Assembly (NCBI RefSeq): GCF_900091515.1 | Contig: NZ_LT607410.1 | Location: forward strand, 6,572,001 to 6,636,000 | DNA: 64,000 nt | From: Micromonospora purpureochromogenes | GTDB lineage: Bacteria; Actinomycetota; Actinomycetes; Mycobacteriales; Micromonosporaceae | Direction: 5' to 3' | Shown: positions 33,699 to 43,318 of the stretch, piece by piece | How positions within the stretch are numbered: position 1 is the first letter of the stretch | How the letters are laid out: each line of letters begins with the position of its first letter | Notes under the pieces: model-generated | What the model was told of the DNA's origin: nothing | Database searches by the model: none | What the model saw: only the letters and a program-made list of their open reading frames with translations | Position numbers and translations under genes: made by a program

Positions 33699-34358
33699 TC
33701 AGGCGGGGACGCGGAGGTGGGTGGCGAACCAGTCGGCCGCGTCGGCCGCCACCTGCTCGAGCGCGCCGGGCTCCTCGAAGAGGTGGGTGGCGCCGGGCAC
33801 GATCCGCAGCTCGTGCGGCGCGGTGAGCGCCGCCGCGGCCTGCTCGTTGAGCGTGATCACCTGCTCGTCCAGGCCGCCGACCAGCATCAGCGTCGGCGCG
33901 CGTACCCCGCTGAGCGCGGGGCCCGCCAGGTCCGGCCGTCCGCCCCGGGAGACCACCGCCGCCACCCGGTCCGGCCGCCCCGCCGCGGCGACCAGCGCCG
34001 CCGCCGCACCGGTGCTCGCCCCGAACAGGCCCACCGGCAGCCGGCCCAGCGTGGGCTCGGTGCCCAGCCAGTCGACGATGCCGGCCAGCCGGTCGGCGAG
34101 CAGGCCGATGTCGAAGCGCAGTTCGGCCGTGACGGCGTCGACCGCGTCCTCCTCCGGGGTGAGCAGGTCGACCAGCACCGTGGCAGCGCCCCGACTCCGC
34201 AGCACCCCGGCCACCGCCGTGTTGCGCGGGCTGTGCCGCGAGCTGCCGCTGCCGTGGGCGAAGAGCACCACGCCGTTGGCGCCCTCCGGGACGGTCACGT
34301 CGGCCGGGAGCCCGACGTCGGCCACCGGGATGGTCACCTCGTTGCTTCCTGTCCGCAT
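33699..34358 (-). CDS. Dienelactone-hydrolase-like alpha/beta hydrolase
   Basis: A 219-residue alpha/beta hydrolase with the oxyanion region AHGSGSSRHSPRN (about 34-46), nucleophile elbow GLFGASTGAA, acid in VGGLDEQV and base in GATHLFEE. This fold hydrolyses esters or lactones; the substrate is unknown. A GGAGGGG ribosome site supports ATG 34358. The IS110 element sits immediately after the stop codon, so the coding frame is intact but the original 3' region has been displaced. Confidence 0.87.
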   Translation of the reverse strand: MRTGSNEVTIPVADVGLPADVTVPEGANGVVLFAHGSGSSRHSPRNTAVAGVLRSRGAATVLVDLLTPEEDAVDAVTAELRFDIGLLADRLAGIVDWLGTEPTLGRLPVGLFGASTGAAAALVAAAGRPDRVAAVVSRGGRPDLAGPALSGVRAPTLMLVGGLDEQVITLNEQAAAALTAPHELRIVPGATHLFEEPGALEQVAADAADWFATHLRVPA

Positions 34359-34550
34359 CTGCACCCCTCCGTACCGTCGATCCAAACCGGCCCGGCGGTC
34401 ATACCCGCGCCGCCGGTACCCAAGCCGGGGCGCCCCGACGGGCTGCGGCGGTCGCCTGCGGCGTTTGCCGCCGACGACCTCGGGAAGCCGCAGGGTGACC
34501 GCAGGACGGCGCCGGCGTGCCCGGCGCCCCGACGGATCGCGAGGATCGCC

Positions 34551-34730
34551 ATGGCTGAGCAGAAGTCCAGGCAGCAGACCCGGACGGCCGAGCAGGAAGA
34601 ACGCGAACAGGACGCCGAGCGCGGCCGGGACTGGGCGGACGAGGCGGCCCGGGCCCGCACGGCGGACGACCCGGCCGCGATGGCTCCGCGCGACGCGGGG
34701 GGCCGGCCCTCCAACGGCCGCCAGTTCTGA
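34551..34730 (+). CDS. Small highly charged hydrophilic protein
   Basis: A 59-residue protein (MAEQKSRQQTRTAEQEEREQ...), very rich in Glu, Arg, Gln, Ala and Asp, with no hydrophobic segment, ending GGRPSNGRQF. Codon use and a GAGGA ribosome site support a real gene. The composition suggests a disordered or helical stress-type protein. No family is recognised. It is divergent from the hydrolase, with a 192-base gap that holds no other gene. Confidence 0.6.
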   Translation: MAEQKSRQQTRTAEQEEREQDAERGRDWADEAARARTADDPAAMAPRDAGGRPSNGRQF

Positions 34731-34740
34731 CCCATTCCGG

Positions 34741-34776
34741 CCACGAGGTGGGCGGTGGACGCCGCCGACCTCGTGG
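34741..34776 (+). terminator. Hairpin after the small charged gene
   Basis: CCACGAGGT at 34741-34749 pairs with ACCTCGTGG at 34768-34776, starting 10 bases after the stop. Confidence 0.55.
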
Positions 34777-34842
34777 CCGGTCGGCCTGACCAGCCCCTGA
34801 CCAGCCCCTGACCAGCCGACCTCGTGGCCGGTCGGGCTGGTC
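34764..34842. repeat. Duplicated terminator segment
   Basis: GCCGACCTCGTGGCCGGTCGG occurs at 34764 and again at 34815, separated by three CTGACCAGCCC-type copies. The second part folds GACCAGCCGACC (34810-34821) with GGTCGGGCTGGTC (34830-34842), a hairpin that reaches into the stop codon of the phosphorylase gene. Confidence 0.7.
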
Positions 34843-37213
34843 AGACGTTGTCCTCCGGAAGGTGCAGCAGCGGGGCACGACCCGGGGGTTGCTCGGGCGC
34901 CGGGCCGGGCGGGTCGGGCGTGGGCACCGGGACGGTTACCGGCAGGGCACTGGTCACGCTGATCTTCTCGCCGTGGTGGTGCAGCTCCATGACCGTGTCC
35001 GGCCCGCCGTTGCGCAGCGAGTACGTGGTCTGGTGCGGCCGGACGTCCACCCGCAGCCGCAGTGAGCGCCACTGCAACGAGAACTCCAGCCGGCTGAGCC
35101 GACTGGACAGGCGCGGCGAGAACGACAGCGTCCCGTCGTGGTCGCGCAGCCCGCCGAAGCCGGAGACCAGCGCGATCCACGCGCCGGCCAGCGAGGCCAT
35201 GTGCACCCCGTCGCGGGTGTTCTCGTTGAGGTCGTGCAGGTCCATCAGCGCGGCCTCGCGCAGGTAGCGGTGGGCCAGCTCCGGGTGCCCGACCTCGGCC
35301 GCCATCACCGCCTGGGTGCAGGCCGACAGCGAGGAGTCCCGGACGGTACGCCGCTCGTAGTAGAGGAAGTTGCGCAGCTTCTCGTCGGCGGTGAAGGCGT
35401 CACCCCGCCAGTGCATGGCCAGCACCAGGTCGGCCTGCTTGACCACCTGCTTGCGGTACAGGTCGAAGTACGGGTAGTGCAGCAGCAGCGGGTACTTCTC
35501 CGCCGGGGTGTGCTCGAAGTCCCACTCCTGCAACCGGGTGAAGCCCTCCACCTGCTGGTGGACCTTCAGCCCCTTGTCGTACGGGATGTACATGGCGTTC
35601 GCCGCGTCCCGCCACTGGGCCGCCTCCTCCTCGGTCACGCCGAGGTCGATCGCCTCGTCCCGGTAGCGCATCGCGCAGTCGGCGGCGGTGAGCAGGTTCC
35701 GCTGCGCCATCAGGTTGGTGTAGATGTTGTCGTCCTTGACGGCGGTGTACTCGTCCGGCCCGGTCACCCCGTCGACGTGGAACCGACCGCTGCGGTCGTG
35801 GTGGCCGAGCGAGCGCCAGAGCCGGGCCGTCTCCACCAGCAGCTCCAGGCCGATCTCCTGCTCCAGCTGGTCGTCGTCGGTGACCAGCAGATAGCGGCGC
35901 AGCGCGTCGGCCACGTCGGCGGCGATGTGGAAGGCGGCGGTGCCGGCCGGCCAGTACGCCGACGACTCGGGGCCCTCGATGGTCCGCCAGGGGAACGCGG
36001 CGCCCTGGAGGTTCAACGTCCGGGCCCGTTCCTGGGCCTGCGCGAGCGTCGAGTGCCGCCAGTAGAGGGCGTCCCGGACGGCGGACGGCTGGGTGTAGGT
36101 GAGCACCGGCAGCACGAACATCTCGGTGTCCCAGAACGCGTGCCCGTCGTACCCGGGGCCGGTCAGGCCCTTGGCCGAGATGGGTCGCCGCTCGGCCCGG
36201 GCGCCGGCCTGCAGGACGTGGAACAGCCCGAAGCGGACCGCCTGCTGCACCTCCGGGTCTCCCTCGACCCGCACGTCGGCCGCGTCCCAGAACTCGTCGA
36301 GGTACTCCCGCTGCTCCCGGCGCAGGCCCTCCCAGCCGTCCAGCCGGGCCGCGGCCAGCGCCGCGCCGACCTGGTCGCGCAGCGCCGGCAGCGACCGCTT
36401 GCTCGACCAGCCGTACGTGAGGTACTTGACCACCCGCAGCGTCTCGCCGGGCTTGAGCACGCAGCCGACCGTGGTCCGCACCCAGTCCTCGTAGCCCTCG
36501 GACTCGACGGTGAACTTCGCCGGGGCGTACACGTCGTGGCCCATCTCGGCGGCCACCCGCAGGCTGCTGACCTTGGTGCGGTGGATGAGCAGCCCGCCGT
36601 CGTCGGTGGTCAACTCCTCCTCGGCCAGCAACGGCGACTCCAGCACGGCGGCCACCCGCGGGTCGCGGCTCTGCGCCGGCAGCGTCTCGTTGGCGACCAG
36701 CTCGGACTGGAGGATGAGGCGCAGCGGCCCGTCCACCGCCTCCACCTCGTAGTTGATCGCGGCGACCGCCCGCTGGGTGAAGGAGACCAGGCGGGTGCTG
36801 CGGACCTTGACCTGGCGCCCGGCCGGGGAGCGCCAGTGCATCTCCCGGTGCAGGGTGCCGGCGCGCAGGTCGAGGATCCGCTCGTGGCTGAGCAGCTCGC
36901 CGTACCGGACGTCGAGCGGCTCGTCGTCGACCAGCAGCCGGATCAGCTTGCCGTTGGTGACGTTGACGATGGTCTGGCCCGACTCGGGGAAGCCGAACCC
37001 GGCCTCCGCGTACGGCAGCGGGCGCAGCTCGTAGAAGGAGTTGAGGTAGGTACCGGGCAGGCCGTGCGGCTCCCCCTCGTCGAGGTTGCCGCGCAGCCCC
37101 ACGTGCCCGTTGGAGAGCGCGAAGACCGACTCGGACTGGGCCAGCACGTCCATGTCGAGCCGGGTCTCCCGGATGTGCCAGGGCTCGACCGGATAGGCGC
37201 GTTCGCGGATCAT
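34841..37213 (-). CDS. Glycoside hydrolase family 65 phosphorylase
   Basis: A 790-residue enzyme of the maltose/trehalose/kojibiose phosphorylase family. An N-terminal beta-sandwich (about 1-260), a linker, the (alpha/alpha)6 catalytic barrel (about 320-700) and a C-terminal beta domain can be traced. The catalytic acid is Glu488 in GPDEYTA. A phosphorylase rather than a hydrolase is likely because beta-phosphoglucomutase is encoded directly upstream, with the two frames overlapping by 4 bases. The disaccharide used cannot be read from sequence. Confidence 0.92.
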   Translation of the reverse strand: MIRERAYPVEPWHIRETRLDMDVLAQSESVFALSNGHVGLRGNLDEGEPHGLPGTYLNSFYELRPLPYAEAGFGFPESGQTIVNVTNGKLIRLLVDDEPLDVRYGELLSHERILDLRAGTLHREMHWRSPAGRQVKVRSTRLVSFTQRAVAAINYEVEAVDGPLRLILQSELVANETLPAQSRDPRVAAVLESPLLAEEELTTDDGGLLIHRTKVSSLRVAAEMGHDVYAPAKFTVESEGYEDWVRTTVGCVLKPGETLRVVKYLTYGWSSKRSLPALRDQVGAALAAARLDGWEGLRREQREYLDEFWDAADVRVEGDPEVQQAVRFGLFHVLQAGARAERRPISAKGLTGPGYDGHAFWDTEMFVLPVLTYTQPSAVRDALYWRHSTLAQAQERARTLNLQGAAFPWRTIEGPESSAYWPAGTAAFHIAADVADALRRYLLVTDDDQLEQEIGLELLVETARLWRSLGHHDRSGRFHVDGVTGPDEYTAVKDDNIYTNLMAQRNLLTAADCAMRYRDEAIDLGVTEEEAAQWRDAANAMYIPYDKGLKVHQQVEGFTRLQEWDFEHTPAEKYPLLLHYPYFDLYRKQVVKQADLVLAMHWRGDAFTADEKLRNFLYYERRTVRDSSLSACTQAVMAAEVGHPELAHRYLREAALMDLHDLNENTRDGVHMASLAGAWIALVSGFGGLRDHDGTLSFSPRLSSRLSRLEFSLQWRSLRLRVDVRPHQTTYSLRNGGPDTVMELHHHGEKISVTSALPVTVPVPTPDPPGPAPEQPPGRAPLLHLPEDNV

Positions 37214-37959
37214 GCCGCCGTCCCCTTCAGCAGGTCGGAGAGGTCGGTGACCACGATGTCGGCGCCGTGGGCGCGCAACTCGTCGGCCTGGCTGACCCGG
37301 TCGACGCCGACCACGTAGCCGAAGCCGCCGGCCCGCCCGGCGGCCACCCCGGCGAGGGCGTCCTCGAAGACGGCGGCGTTGGCCGGGTCGACCCCGAGCA
37401 GCTTCGCGCCGGCCAGGAAGGTGTCCGGGTGCGGCTTGCCGCGCAGCCCCTCGGCCCGCGCCACCAGACCGTCGACCCGCGCTTCGAGCAGCGGTTCCAG
37501 GCCGGCGGCGGCGACCACGTCGCGGCAGTTCGCGCTGGCCGAGACCACCGCGCGGCGCAGCCCGGCCGCGACGGCCGCCCGCAGGTACGTCACCGAGCCC
37601 GGGTAGACCTCGACACCGTCGTGGTGGATCCGCTCCAGCAGGACGACGTTCTTGCGGTTGCCGACCCCGTTGACCGTGTCCGTCTCGGGCGGGTCGTCGG
37701 GGCTGCCCTCCGGCAGCACCACCCCGCGCGAGGCCAGGAAGGACCGGACCCCGTCGGCGCGGGGCCTGCCGTCCACGTACCGGTTGTAGTCCGGCCCGGG
37801 GTCGAAGGGCCGGAACGGCTCACCGGTGGCCGCCGCCCGCCGCGCCAGGAACGCGTCGAAGGTCTGCTTCCAGGCGGCGTTGTGCACCTTGGCGGTCTGC
37901 GTCAGCACACCGTCCAGATCGAAGAGACAGGCGGACACATGAGCAGGTAGGCCCAGCAC
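37210..37959 (-). CDS. pgmB: Beta-phosphoglucomutase family HAD phosphatase/mutase
   Basis: A 249-residue HAD-superfamily enzyme with the nucleophile motif FDLDGVL (Asp14, Asp16), a helical cap (about 22-120), the SAS motif II (VVSASANC), a Lys-containing motif (GKPHPDTFL) and acidic motif IV (VFEDALAG). It would convert the beta-glucose 1-phosphate made by the GH65 phosphorylase into glucose 6-phosphate. Its ATGA stop/start overlap with that gene shows coupling. Confidence 0.9.
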   Translation of the reverse strand: MLGLPAHVSACLFDLDGVLTQTAKVHNAAWKQTFDAFLARRAAATGEPFRPFDPGPDYNRYVDGRPRADGVRSFLASRGVVLPEGSPDDPPETDTVNGVGNRKNVVLLERIHHDGVEVYPGSVTYLRAAVAAGLRRAVVSASANCRDVVAAAGLEPLLEARVDGLVARAEGLRGKPHPDTFLAGAKLLGVDPANAAVFEDALAGVAAGRAGGFGYVVGVDRVSQADELRAHGADIVVTDLSDLLKGTAA

Positions 37960-38018
37960 GGTACGAATCTATCCAGCGCACCGCCCGAACAAACGCGTTT
38001 CGTCAGGTGCCGGTGCCG

Positions 38019-38486
38019 TCAGCGGTTGGGGCGCAGCGTCCAGACGACGGTCATCGTGCCGGTGACGGTGCCGTCCTCGGTGCCGATCTCGACCTCGACG
38101 GGGAACTCCGGCCGCTGCCCGGCGTCCAGCTCGGCGACCACCTCGGCCGGTGTACGACCGAGCCGGGCGGTGGCCAGCACCGGCCCCATGGCCAGCTTCC
38201 GGTACGCGATGTCGGCCCGGACGGCGAGCGGCACCGCGCGGTCGAGCAGGTGGCCGAAGGCGGCCATCACCACCGTGCCGGACGCGGTCTCGCCGAGGGT
38301 GAACATGGCTCCGGCGTGCGGGCCGCCGACGTGGTTGTGGGTGGCCGGCGTGTCGGGCAGCCGGACCACGGCCCGGACCCCGCCCTGGGCCTCCGGGGCG
38401 ACCTCGACGAACTCGAAGCCGAGGGTACGGGCGAACGGCACGGCCTGGAGCATCCCGGCCGCCACCTGGCGCGAGTCGATGGACAT
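38019..38486 (-). CDS. DUF4442 / hotdog-fold thioesterase-like protein
   Basis: A 155-residue hotdog-fold protein with a PaaI-like central motif NHVGGPHAGAMFTLGETASG (about 51-70) on the long helix. Such proteins hydrolyse acyl-CoA or acyl-carrier thioesters. The gene is single, and its substrate is unknown. Confidence 0.8.
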   Translation of the reverse strand: MSIDSRQVAAGMLQAVPFARTLGFEFVEVAPEAQGGVRAVVRLPDTPATHNHVGGPHAGAMFTLGETASGTVVMAAFGHLLDRAVPLAVRADIAYRKLAMGPVLATARLGRTPAEVVAELDAGQRPEFPVEVEIGTEDGTVTGTMTVVWTLRPNR

Positions 38487-38544
38487 GCCCCGACGTTACT
38501 AGTCGGTAACTTCTCCGGCAAGGCGCGGCGGACCAGGAATTTCA

Positions 38545-38576
38545 CCGGGGCGGGCAGCTCTCGCCGCCCGCCCCGG
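38545..38576 (-). terminator. Hairpin terminator
   Basis: A perfect 11-bp stem (CCGGGGCGGGC) with a 10-base loop lies just beyond the leftward stop at 38584. Confidence 0.75.
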
Positions 38577-38583
38577 CGACGTG

Positions 38584-39585
38584 TCAGAACAGGTTGCCGA
38601 GGGTGCGCAGGATCTCCGCGTAGAAGTTGCCCTCGATGCTGCGGAACAGCGCGAAGTCCTCGCCCGGGCTGCCGACGAACGGACGCAGGGTCCAGGCGAG
38701 CTGGGTGCCGACGAAGCCGAAGAGCAGGATCCAGACGTACAGCAGGGTCATGCTGGCCGGCCGCTCCGACTCGCCGCGCCGCACCGGCGGGGTGCCCCAC
38801 GGCCGGCCCGCCCCGGCGTACCCCGGCGACATCATCCCGGGCGGGAAGGCCGCCACCGGGTGGCCGGCCAGCACGACCGGCTGCGCCGGGACGCCGGCGG
38901 CCGGCTGCGCGGGGATGACGGACACCGGCTGCGCCTCGGCGGCCGGCGTGGTGGCGCCGTTCGCGCTCGCCCCCACGGCGACCGGCTCCGCGACCGGCTC
39001 ACCGGCCGCCGGCTGGGCGGGTACGACGGCCTGCGCGGCCGGAGCCGCGGCGGCGGCCGGTGGGGCGGCGGCGGTCGACGGGGCGAGCAGGCCGTGCGCG
39101 TTGAGCACCTGCATCCCGCCGGTGAGGAAGCGCAGCCCGACCACCGCCGAGAGCGTCAGGATCGCCACGTTCAGCAGCTTGAAGAAGCCGTAGTCCGGCG
39201 CCGTGATCAGGAAGAAGAGGCTGATCGGGGCGAACGCCACCGCCAGCATCGAGGTCACCGTGATCGCCACCATCACCAGGGCCACCGACTGGCGTACCGA
39301 GAGCCGGGCCCCGAAGACCAGGTTGAACAGGTAGAGCGTGGGCAGGCAGATGGCCAGGGTGATCAGGAAGAGCAGCGGCAGCTTGACCGCCGAGGTCAAC
39401 GCCATCAGCACGCCGTGGAACGCGCCGAGCACCGCCCCGTAGCAGGCCAGTGCGACGGCGGAGCTGGCCAGCATCCGCCCGGTCAGCGCGTTCAGGTCGT
39501 CGTCGGCGACGATCTGCTGCCAGATGCCCTGCCGGTCACGCAGGATCCGCTCGATCACGAGCGGGCTCGGACGGTCACCCGACAC
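38584..39585 (-). CDS. Multispanning membrane protein with Pro/Ala linker
   Basis: A 333-residue protein. Cytosolic N-terminus (about 1-38), four or five transmembrane helices (about 40-160), a long Ala/Pro/Val linker (about 170-250), and one more helix (about 282-300) followed by a conserved-looking end (WTLRPFVGSPGEDFALF). A GAGAGGGG site precedes GTG 39585. No function is recognised. It lies 96 bases after the ABC ATPase gene on the same strand. Confidence 0.7.
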   Translation of the reverse strand: MSGDRPSPLVIERILRDRQGIWQQIVADDDLNALTGRMLASSAVALACYGAVLGAFHGVLMALTSAVKLPLLFLITLAICLPTLYLFNLVFGARLSVRQSVALVMVAITVTSMLAVAFAPISLFFLITAPDYGFFKLLNVAILTLSAVVGLRFLTGGMQVLNAHGLLAPSTAAAPPAAAAAPAAQAVVPAQPAAGEPVAEPVAVGASANGATTPAAEAQPVSVIPAQPAAGVPAQPVVLAGHPVAAFPPGMMSPGYAGAGRPWGTPPVRRGESERPASMTLLYVWILLFGFVGTQLAWTLRPFVGSPGEDFALFRSIEGNFYAEILRTLGNLF

Positions 39586-39681
39586 GACGGGCCCCTCTCT
39601 ACAGGCGGTGCTCAGTGGACTGGGTGCGCTGACCGTAGGGCATGGGCGCGCTCGCCCGCAGCCCCGCCGGAGCCCGAGGGC

Positions 39682-40992
39682 TCAGCGCCAGCCGACGTCG
39701 ATCCGGTCGCCGCGCTCGTCGAAGAAGTGCAGGGCGTCCATCCGTACGGCGACCGACATCGGGTGACCCGCCGAGATCGCCGGGTACGGGGCGAGGCGTA
39801 CCCCGAGCTCGGCGGGACGGCGGTGGTGCCGCCCCAGGTCGGGGAGCACGCTGGTCCGGTTGCCGCCCCCGCCGGTCGGGGCGGAAGTTGGCTCCAGCTC
39901 GCCGGCCCGGCCGGTGAGCCGCTGCATGACCTGCCCGAAGCGGCGCAGCCCGCGCTGCCCGGCCGGCGCGTCGTCGGTCGTGGCGCCCATCTCGTCCACC
40001 ACGATCGCGGTGGCGCCGATGTCGAGGAAGGCCAGCGACTCGTGCCCGTGGTGCTCCAGGTAGCGGACCCGGCCCCGGAGCACGTCGCCGGGGGTGTCCG
40101 GGGCGACCGGCGTGAGCGCCTCGGCCCGCATCCCGACCACGATCCGCTCGCCGTGGTAGTGCGCCACCGCCCGGCTGCGGATGTCGTCCCAGGGCAGGTA
40201 GAGCGCCTGCTCGCCGAGGGTGAGGGTCACGTACCGGTCGAGGTGGACGTAGACCGACGCCTCCAGCAGGTTCATCCGGGGGCTGCCGAGGAACGCCGCG
40301 ACGTAGAGGGTGGCCGGCCGGCCGTACACCTGGGTCGGCGTGCCCACGTCCTGCAGGACGCCCTTGCGCATGATGGCGACCCGGTCGGCCATGGTCAGCG
40401 CCTCGGCCTGGTCGTGCGTGACGTAGATGGTGGTGACACCCAGCTCCCGGGTCAGCCCGGAGATCTCCGCGCGCAGCTCGGCGCGCAGACCGCTGTCCAG
40501 GTTGGAGAGCGGCTCATCCATCAGGAAGAGCCCCGGCCGGCGCACTATCGCCCGCCCCATGGCCACCCGCTGCCGCTGGCCGCCGGAGAGCTGGCTCGGC
40601 TTGCGGCCGAGGACGTCGCCGATGCCGAGCGCGCCCGCGACGTCCTGCACCCGCTCCCCGCGCGGGGCCGGCTCCACCCCGGCCAGTCGCAGCGGAAAGG
40701 CGATGTTGTCCCCGACGGTCATGTGCGGATAGAGCGCGAAGTCCTGGAAGACCATGGCGATCCTGCGCTCCCGTGGCGGCAGGTCGTTGGCGACCTCGCC
40801 GTCGAGCATCACGGCACCGGAACTCGGGTCCTCCAGGCCGGCGACCATTCGGAGCACGGTGGACTTGCCGCAGCCCGACGGACCGAGCAGCACCATGAAC
40901 TCGCCGTCGTTGACGTCCAGATTGACGCTGTCGACCGCGACCGTTCCGTCCGGGAACACCTTGGTGACATCCTTGAGCGCGACGGTGGTCAC
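39682..40992 (-). CDS. MsmK/UgpC-type ABC sugar transporter ATPase
   Basis: A 436-residue ATPase of the CUT1 class. Walker A GPSGCGKST (37-45), Q-loop Gln83, signature LSGGQ (135-139), Walker B LFLMDEP (155-161) and the THD switch are all present. The C-terminal OB/TOBE regulatory domain has an extra Gly/Arg-rich insert of about 50 residues (near 335-385). Start GTG 40992 follows GGGGGAGGAG. No permease or binding-protein genes are nearby, so it probably energises several distant sugar importers. Confidence 0.9.
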   Translation of the reverse strand: MTTVALKDVTKVFPDGTVAVDSVNLDVNDGEFMVLLGPSGCGKSTVLRMVAGLEDPSSGAVMLDGEVANDLPPRERRIAMVFQDFALYPHMTVGDNIAFPLRLAGVEPAPRGERVQDVAGALGIGDVLGRKPSQLSGGQRQRVAMGRAIVRRPGLFLMDEPLSNLDSGLRAELRAEISGLTRELGVTTIYVTHDQAEALTMADRVAIMRKGVLQDVGTPTQVYGRPATLYVAAFLGSPRMNLLEASVYVHLDRYVTLTLGEQALYLPWDDIRSRAVAHYHGERIVVGMRAEALTPVAPDTPGDVLRGRVRYLEHHGHESLAFLDIGATAIVVDEMGATTDDAPAGQRGLRRFGQVMQRLTGRAGELEPTSAPTGGGGNRTSVLPDLGRHHRRPAELGVRLAPYPAISAGHPMSVAVRMDALHFFDERGDRIDVGWR

Positions 40993-41123
40993 CGTCTCCT
41001 CCCCCAGTTCGGCCGACCGCTTGACTGTGACGAGCATCATCGGATCAGCACATCGGGTAAACGTGCGATGTTGCGGTCATGACGGTCCGATTACCGGCAG
41101 CGGCCGCCGCGGCGGGACCACTG

Positions 41124-43301
41124 TCAGGCGGGGTCGTCGAGGAAGACCCGACGGACCACCCGCTCCGCGGCGTGCCCGTCGTCCAAGGTGCAGAAGCGGT
41201 CCCGGAACCGCTGCCGCGCCCGCTGTGCCTCCGCCCCGGTCACCGCGCCGGAGCGGAAGAGTTCCAACAGCTCGGCGAAGGTGAGCGCGACGGCGCCGGG
41301 CGGTTCGGCGGTCACGTCGAAGTAGACGCCCCGGGCCAGCGCGTACGCGTCGCGGTCCGGCGCGTACACGACGATCGGGCGGTCGAGGACGGCGTAGTCG
41401 AACATCGCCGACGAGTAGTCGGTGACCAGCACGTCCGTCGCGAGATAGAGGTCCTCCACGCTGCCGTGGTCGCTGACGTCGACCGCCCGGCCCCCGGTAC
41501 GCCGGCGGGCCCGGCCGGCGCGATCGTGGAAGTAGTGGCTGCGGACCAGCAGCCGCCCCGCCGGCCCGAGCACGTCGAGCAACCGCTCCGGGTCGAACGG
41601 CGGGCGGTAGCGGGGCAGGTGCTCGCGGTGCGTCGGCGCGTACAGCACCACCCGCTCGTCCGGCCCGATGCCGAGCCGGTCCCGGATCTCCCGGACCTCC
41701 TCGGCGGTGGCGGTGACCAGCCGGTCGTTGCGCGGGTAGCCCACCTCCAACGTGGTGTACGAGGCCGGGTAGGCCCGGTCCCACATCTGGGTGGAGAAGC
41801 TGTTCGAGGTGATGCTGTAGTCCCAGCGGTCCACCCGGCGCAGCAGCCCGGCGAAGTCCATCCCGCCCGCGCCGAGCGGGAAGCGCTGCTGGTCCAGGCC
41901 CATCACCTTCACCGGCGTGCCGTGGTGGGTCTGCACGTGCACCGAGCCGGGTCGCCTGCGGACGAAGTCGGGGAAGTTGACGTTGTTCACCAGCCACCGG
42001 GCCCGGGCCAGCGTCCGGTAGTAGCCGGGGGTGCCGGCGACCACGAACTCGGTGCCGGGCGGCAGCGTGTCCACCCGGTCCCGCCGGACGATCCACACCC
42101 CCCGGACCTGCGGGGCCAGCCGGCCGGCGGCGGCGTGGATCGCGGCCGGGTTGCAGGCGTACCCGCGGTACCAGTACGCGGCGTAGACCGCCAGCGTCGG
42201 GTCGATCGGCCGGCGCAGCTCGGCCCGGTAGTACTCGCGCAGCACCGCGTCCCGGGTCAGCCGCGCGGTACGCCGGGCCACCGGCAGCGCCCGCCGGGCA
42301 GTGCCGCGGGCCGTCGCCCGGGCCTGGTTCGCCGCGCGCAGCGCGCTGAACGTCCGCCACCGTCCCGCCGCGACCAGCCGGTGCTTGAGCCCTTCCAGCC
42401 CGTCCGGCGCGGGGTAGCCCTCGGCCGGCCGGAAGCGCCGGTGGTCGGCGGTCATCTGGGCGAAGAACGCCGGGCGCAACGCGGGGGCGATCCGTTCGCC
42501 GTTGCCGAGCACGGTCAGGTGGTGCCAGACCATCCGCTCGAAGACCGCCGGCCGCAGCTCGGCCACCGCCGGCCCCCAGCGGTCCAGCAGCGCGAACACC
42601 CGGTGCCACTGCGCGAAGACCTCGAAGTGCCGGTCCCCCCGGGTCCGGGTGATCGCCCCGGCCCGCCGCTGCCGGTAGTTGACGCAGACCCGGTCGAGCA
42701 CGGCGATCCGCTCGGCGGCCAGCAGCACCGGATAGGTGAAGGAGACGTCCTCGTACCAGCCGGGGGCGAAGCGCAGCCCGAGGTCGACCAGGAACTCCCG
42801 GCGGACCACCCGGTTCCAGGCGGTGTGCAGCAGGTGCATGGTCTCCGGGCGGTCCCGCAGCCGGAAGGTGGCCTCGGCGGGCGGCTCCGGGAACACCTCG
42901 GTCATGGCGCTGCGGGTGGCGGTGTCGTTCCAGTGCGCTCGGACGTGGTCCACCACGAGGACGTCCGGGCGGGCGGCCCGCAGCCGGCCGGCGACCTCGG
43001 GCAGGCAGTCCGGGGCGAGCCAGTCGTCGCCGTCGACGAACCAGACGTACTCTCCGACGGCCCGGTCCAGCCCGGCGTTGCGGGCCGGACCGAGCCCGAC
43101 GTTGCGGGGCAGCCGGAGCGCCCGGACCCGGGGGTCGCGGGCGGCGTACTCGTCGAGGACGTCGCCGACGGCGTCCGGCGAGGCGTCGTCGACGCCGATC
43201 ACCTCGAGGTCGTCGAAGGGCTGCCCGAGGATCGAGTCCAGGCACTCACGCAGGTAGCCCTGCACCCGGTAGGCCGGCACGACGAAGCTGATCAGGGTCA
43301 T
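41124..43301 (-). CDS. GT2 glycosyltransferase fused to TagF-like polyol-phosphate polymerase
   Basis: A 725-residue two-domain enzyme. Residues about 1-230 form a GT-A family 2 transferase with the metal motif VDGDDW (90-93). Residues about 380-720 form a CDP-glycerol:poly(glycerophosphate) glycerophosphotransferase (TagF/TarL-like) domain with HHGTPVK and VTDYSSAMFDYAVLDRPIV. It would extend a teichoic-acid-like wall polymer and add sugars. It is the last gene of the export operon, 17 bases after the DUF5941 gene. The polyol and sugar are unknown. Confidence 0.88.
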   Translation of the reverse strand: MTLISFVVPAYRVQGYLRECLDSILGQPFDDLEVIGVDDASPDAVGDVLDEYAARDPRVRALRLPRNVGLGPARNAGLDRAVGEYVWFVDGDDWLAPDCLPEVAGRLRAARPDVLVVDHVRAHWNDTATRSAMTEVFPEPPAEATFRLRDRPETMHLLHTAWNRVVRREFLVDLGLRFAPGWYEDVSFTYPVLLAAERIAVLDRVCVNYRQRRAGAITRTRGDRHFEVFAQWHRVFALLDRWGPAVAELRPAVFERMVWHHLTVLGNGERIAPALRPAFFAQMTADHRRFRPAEGYPAPDGLEGLKHRLVAAGRWRTFSALRAANQARATARGTARRALPVARRTARLTRDAVLREYYRAELRRPIDPTLAVYAAYWYRGYACNPAAIHAAAGRLAPQVRGVWIVRRDRVDTLPPGTEFVVAGTPGYYRTLARARWLVNNVNFPDFVRRRPGSVHVQTHHGTPVKVMGLDQQRFPLGAGGMDFAGLLRRVDRWDYSITSNSFSTQMWDRAYPASYTTLEVGYPRNDRLVTATAEEVREIRDRLGIGPDERVVLYAPTHREHLPRYRPPFDPERLLDVLGPAGRLLVRSHYFHDRAGRARRRTGGRAVDVSDHGSVEDLYLATDVLVTDYSSAMFDYAVLDRPIVVYAPDRDAYALARGVYFDVTAEPPGAVALTFAELLELFRSGAVTGAEAQRARQRFRDRFCTLDDGHAAERVVRRVFLDDPA

Positions 43302-43318
43302 CCCGGCCGCCCCCTTGG

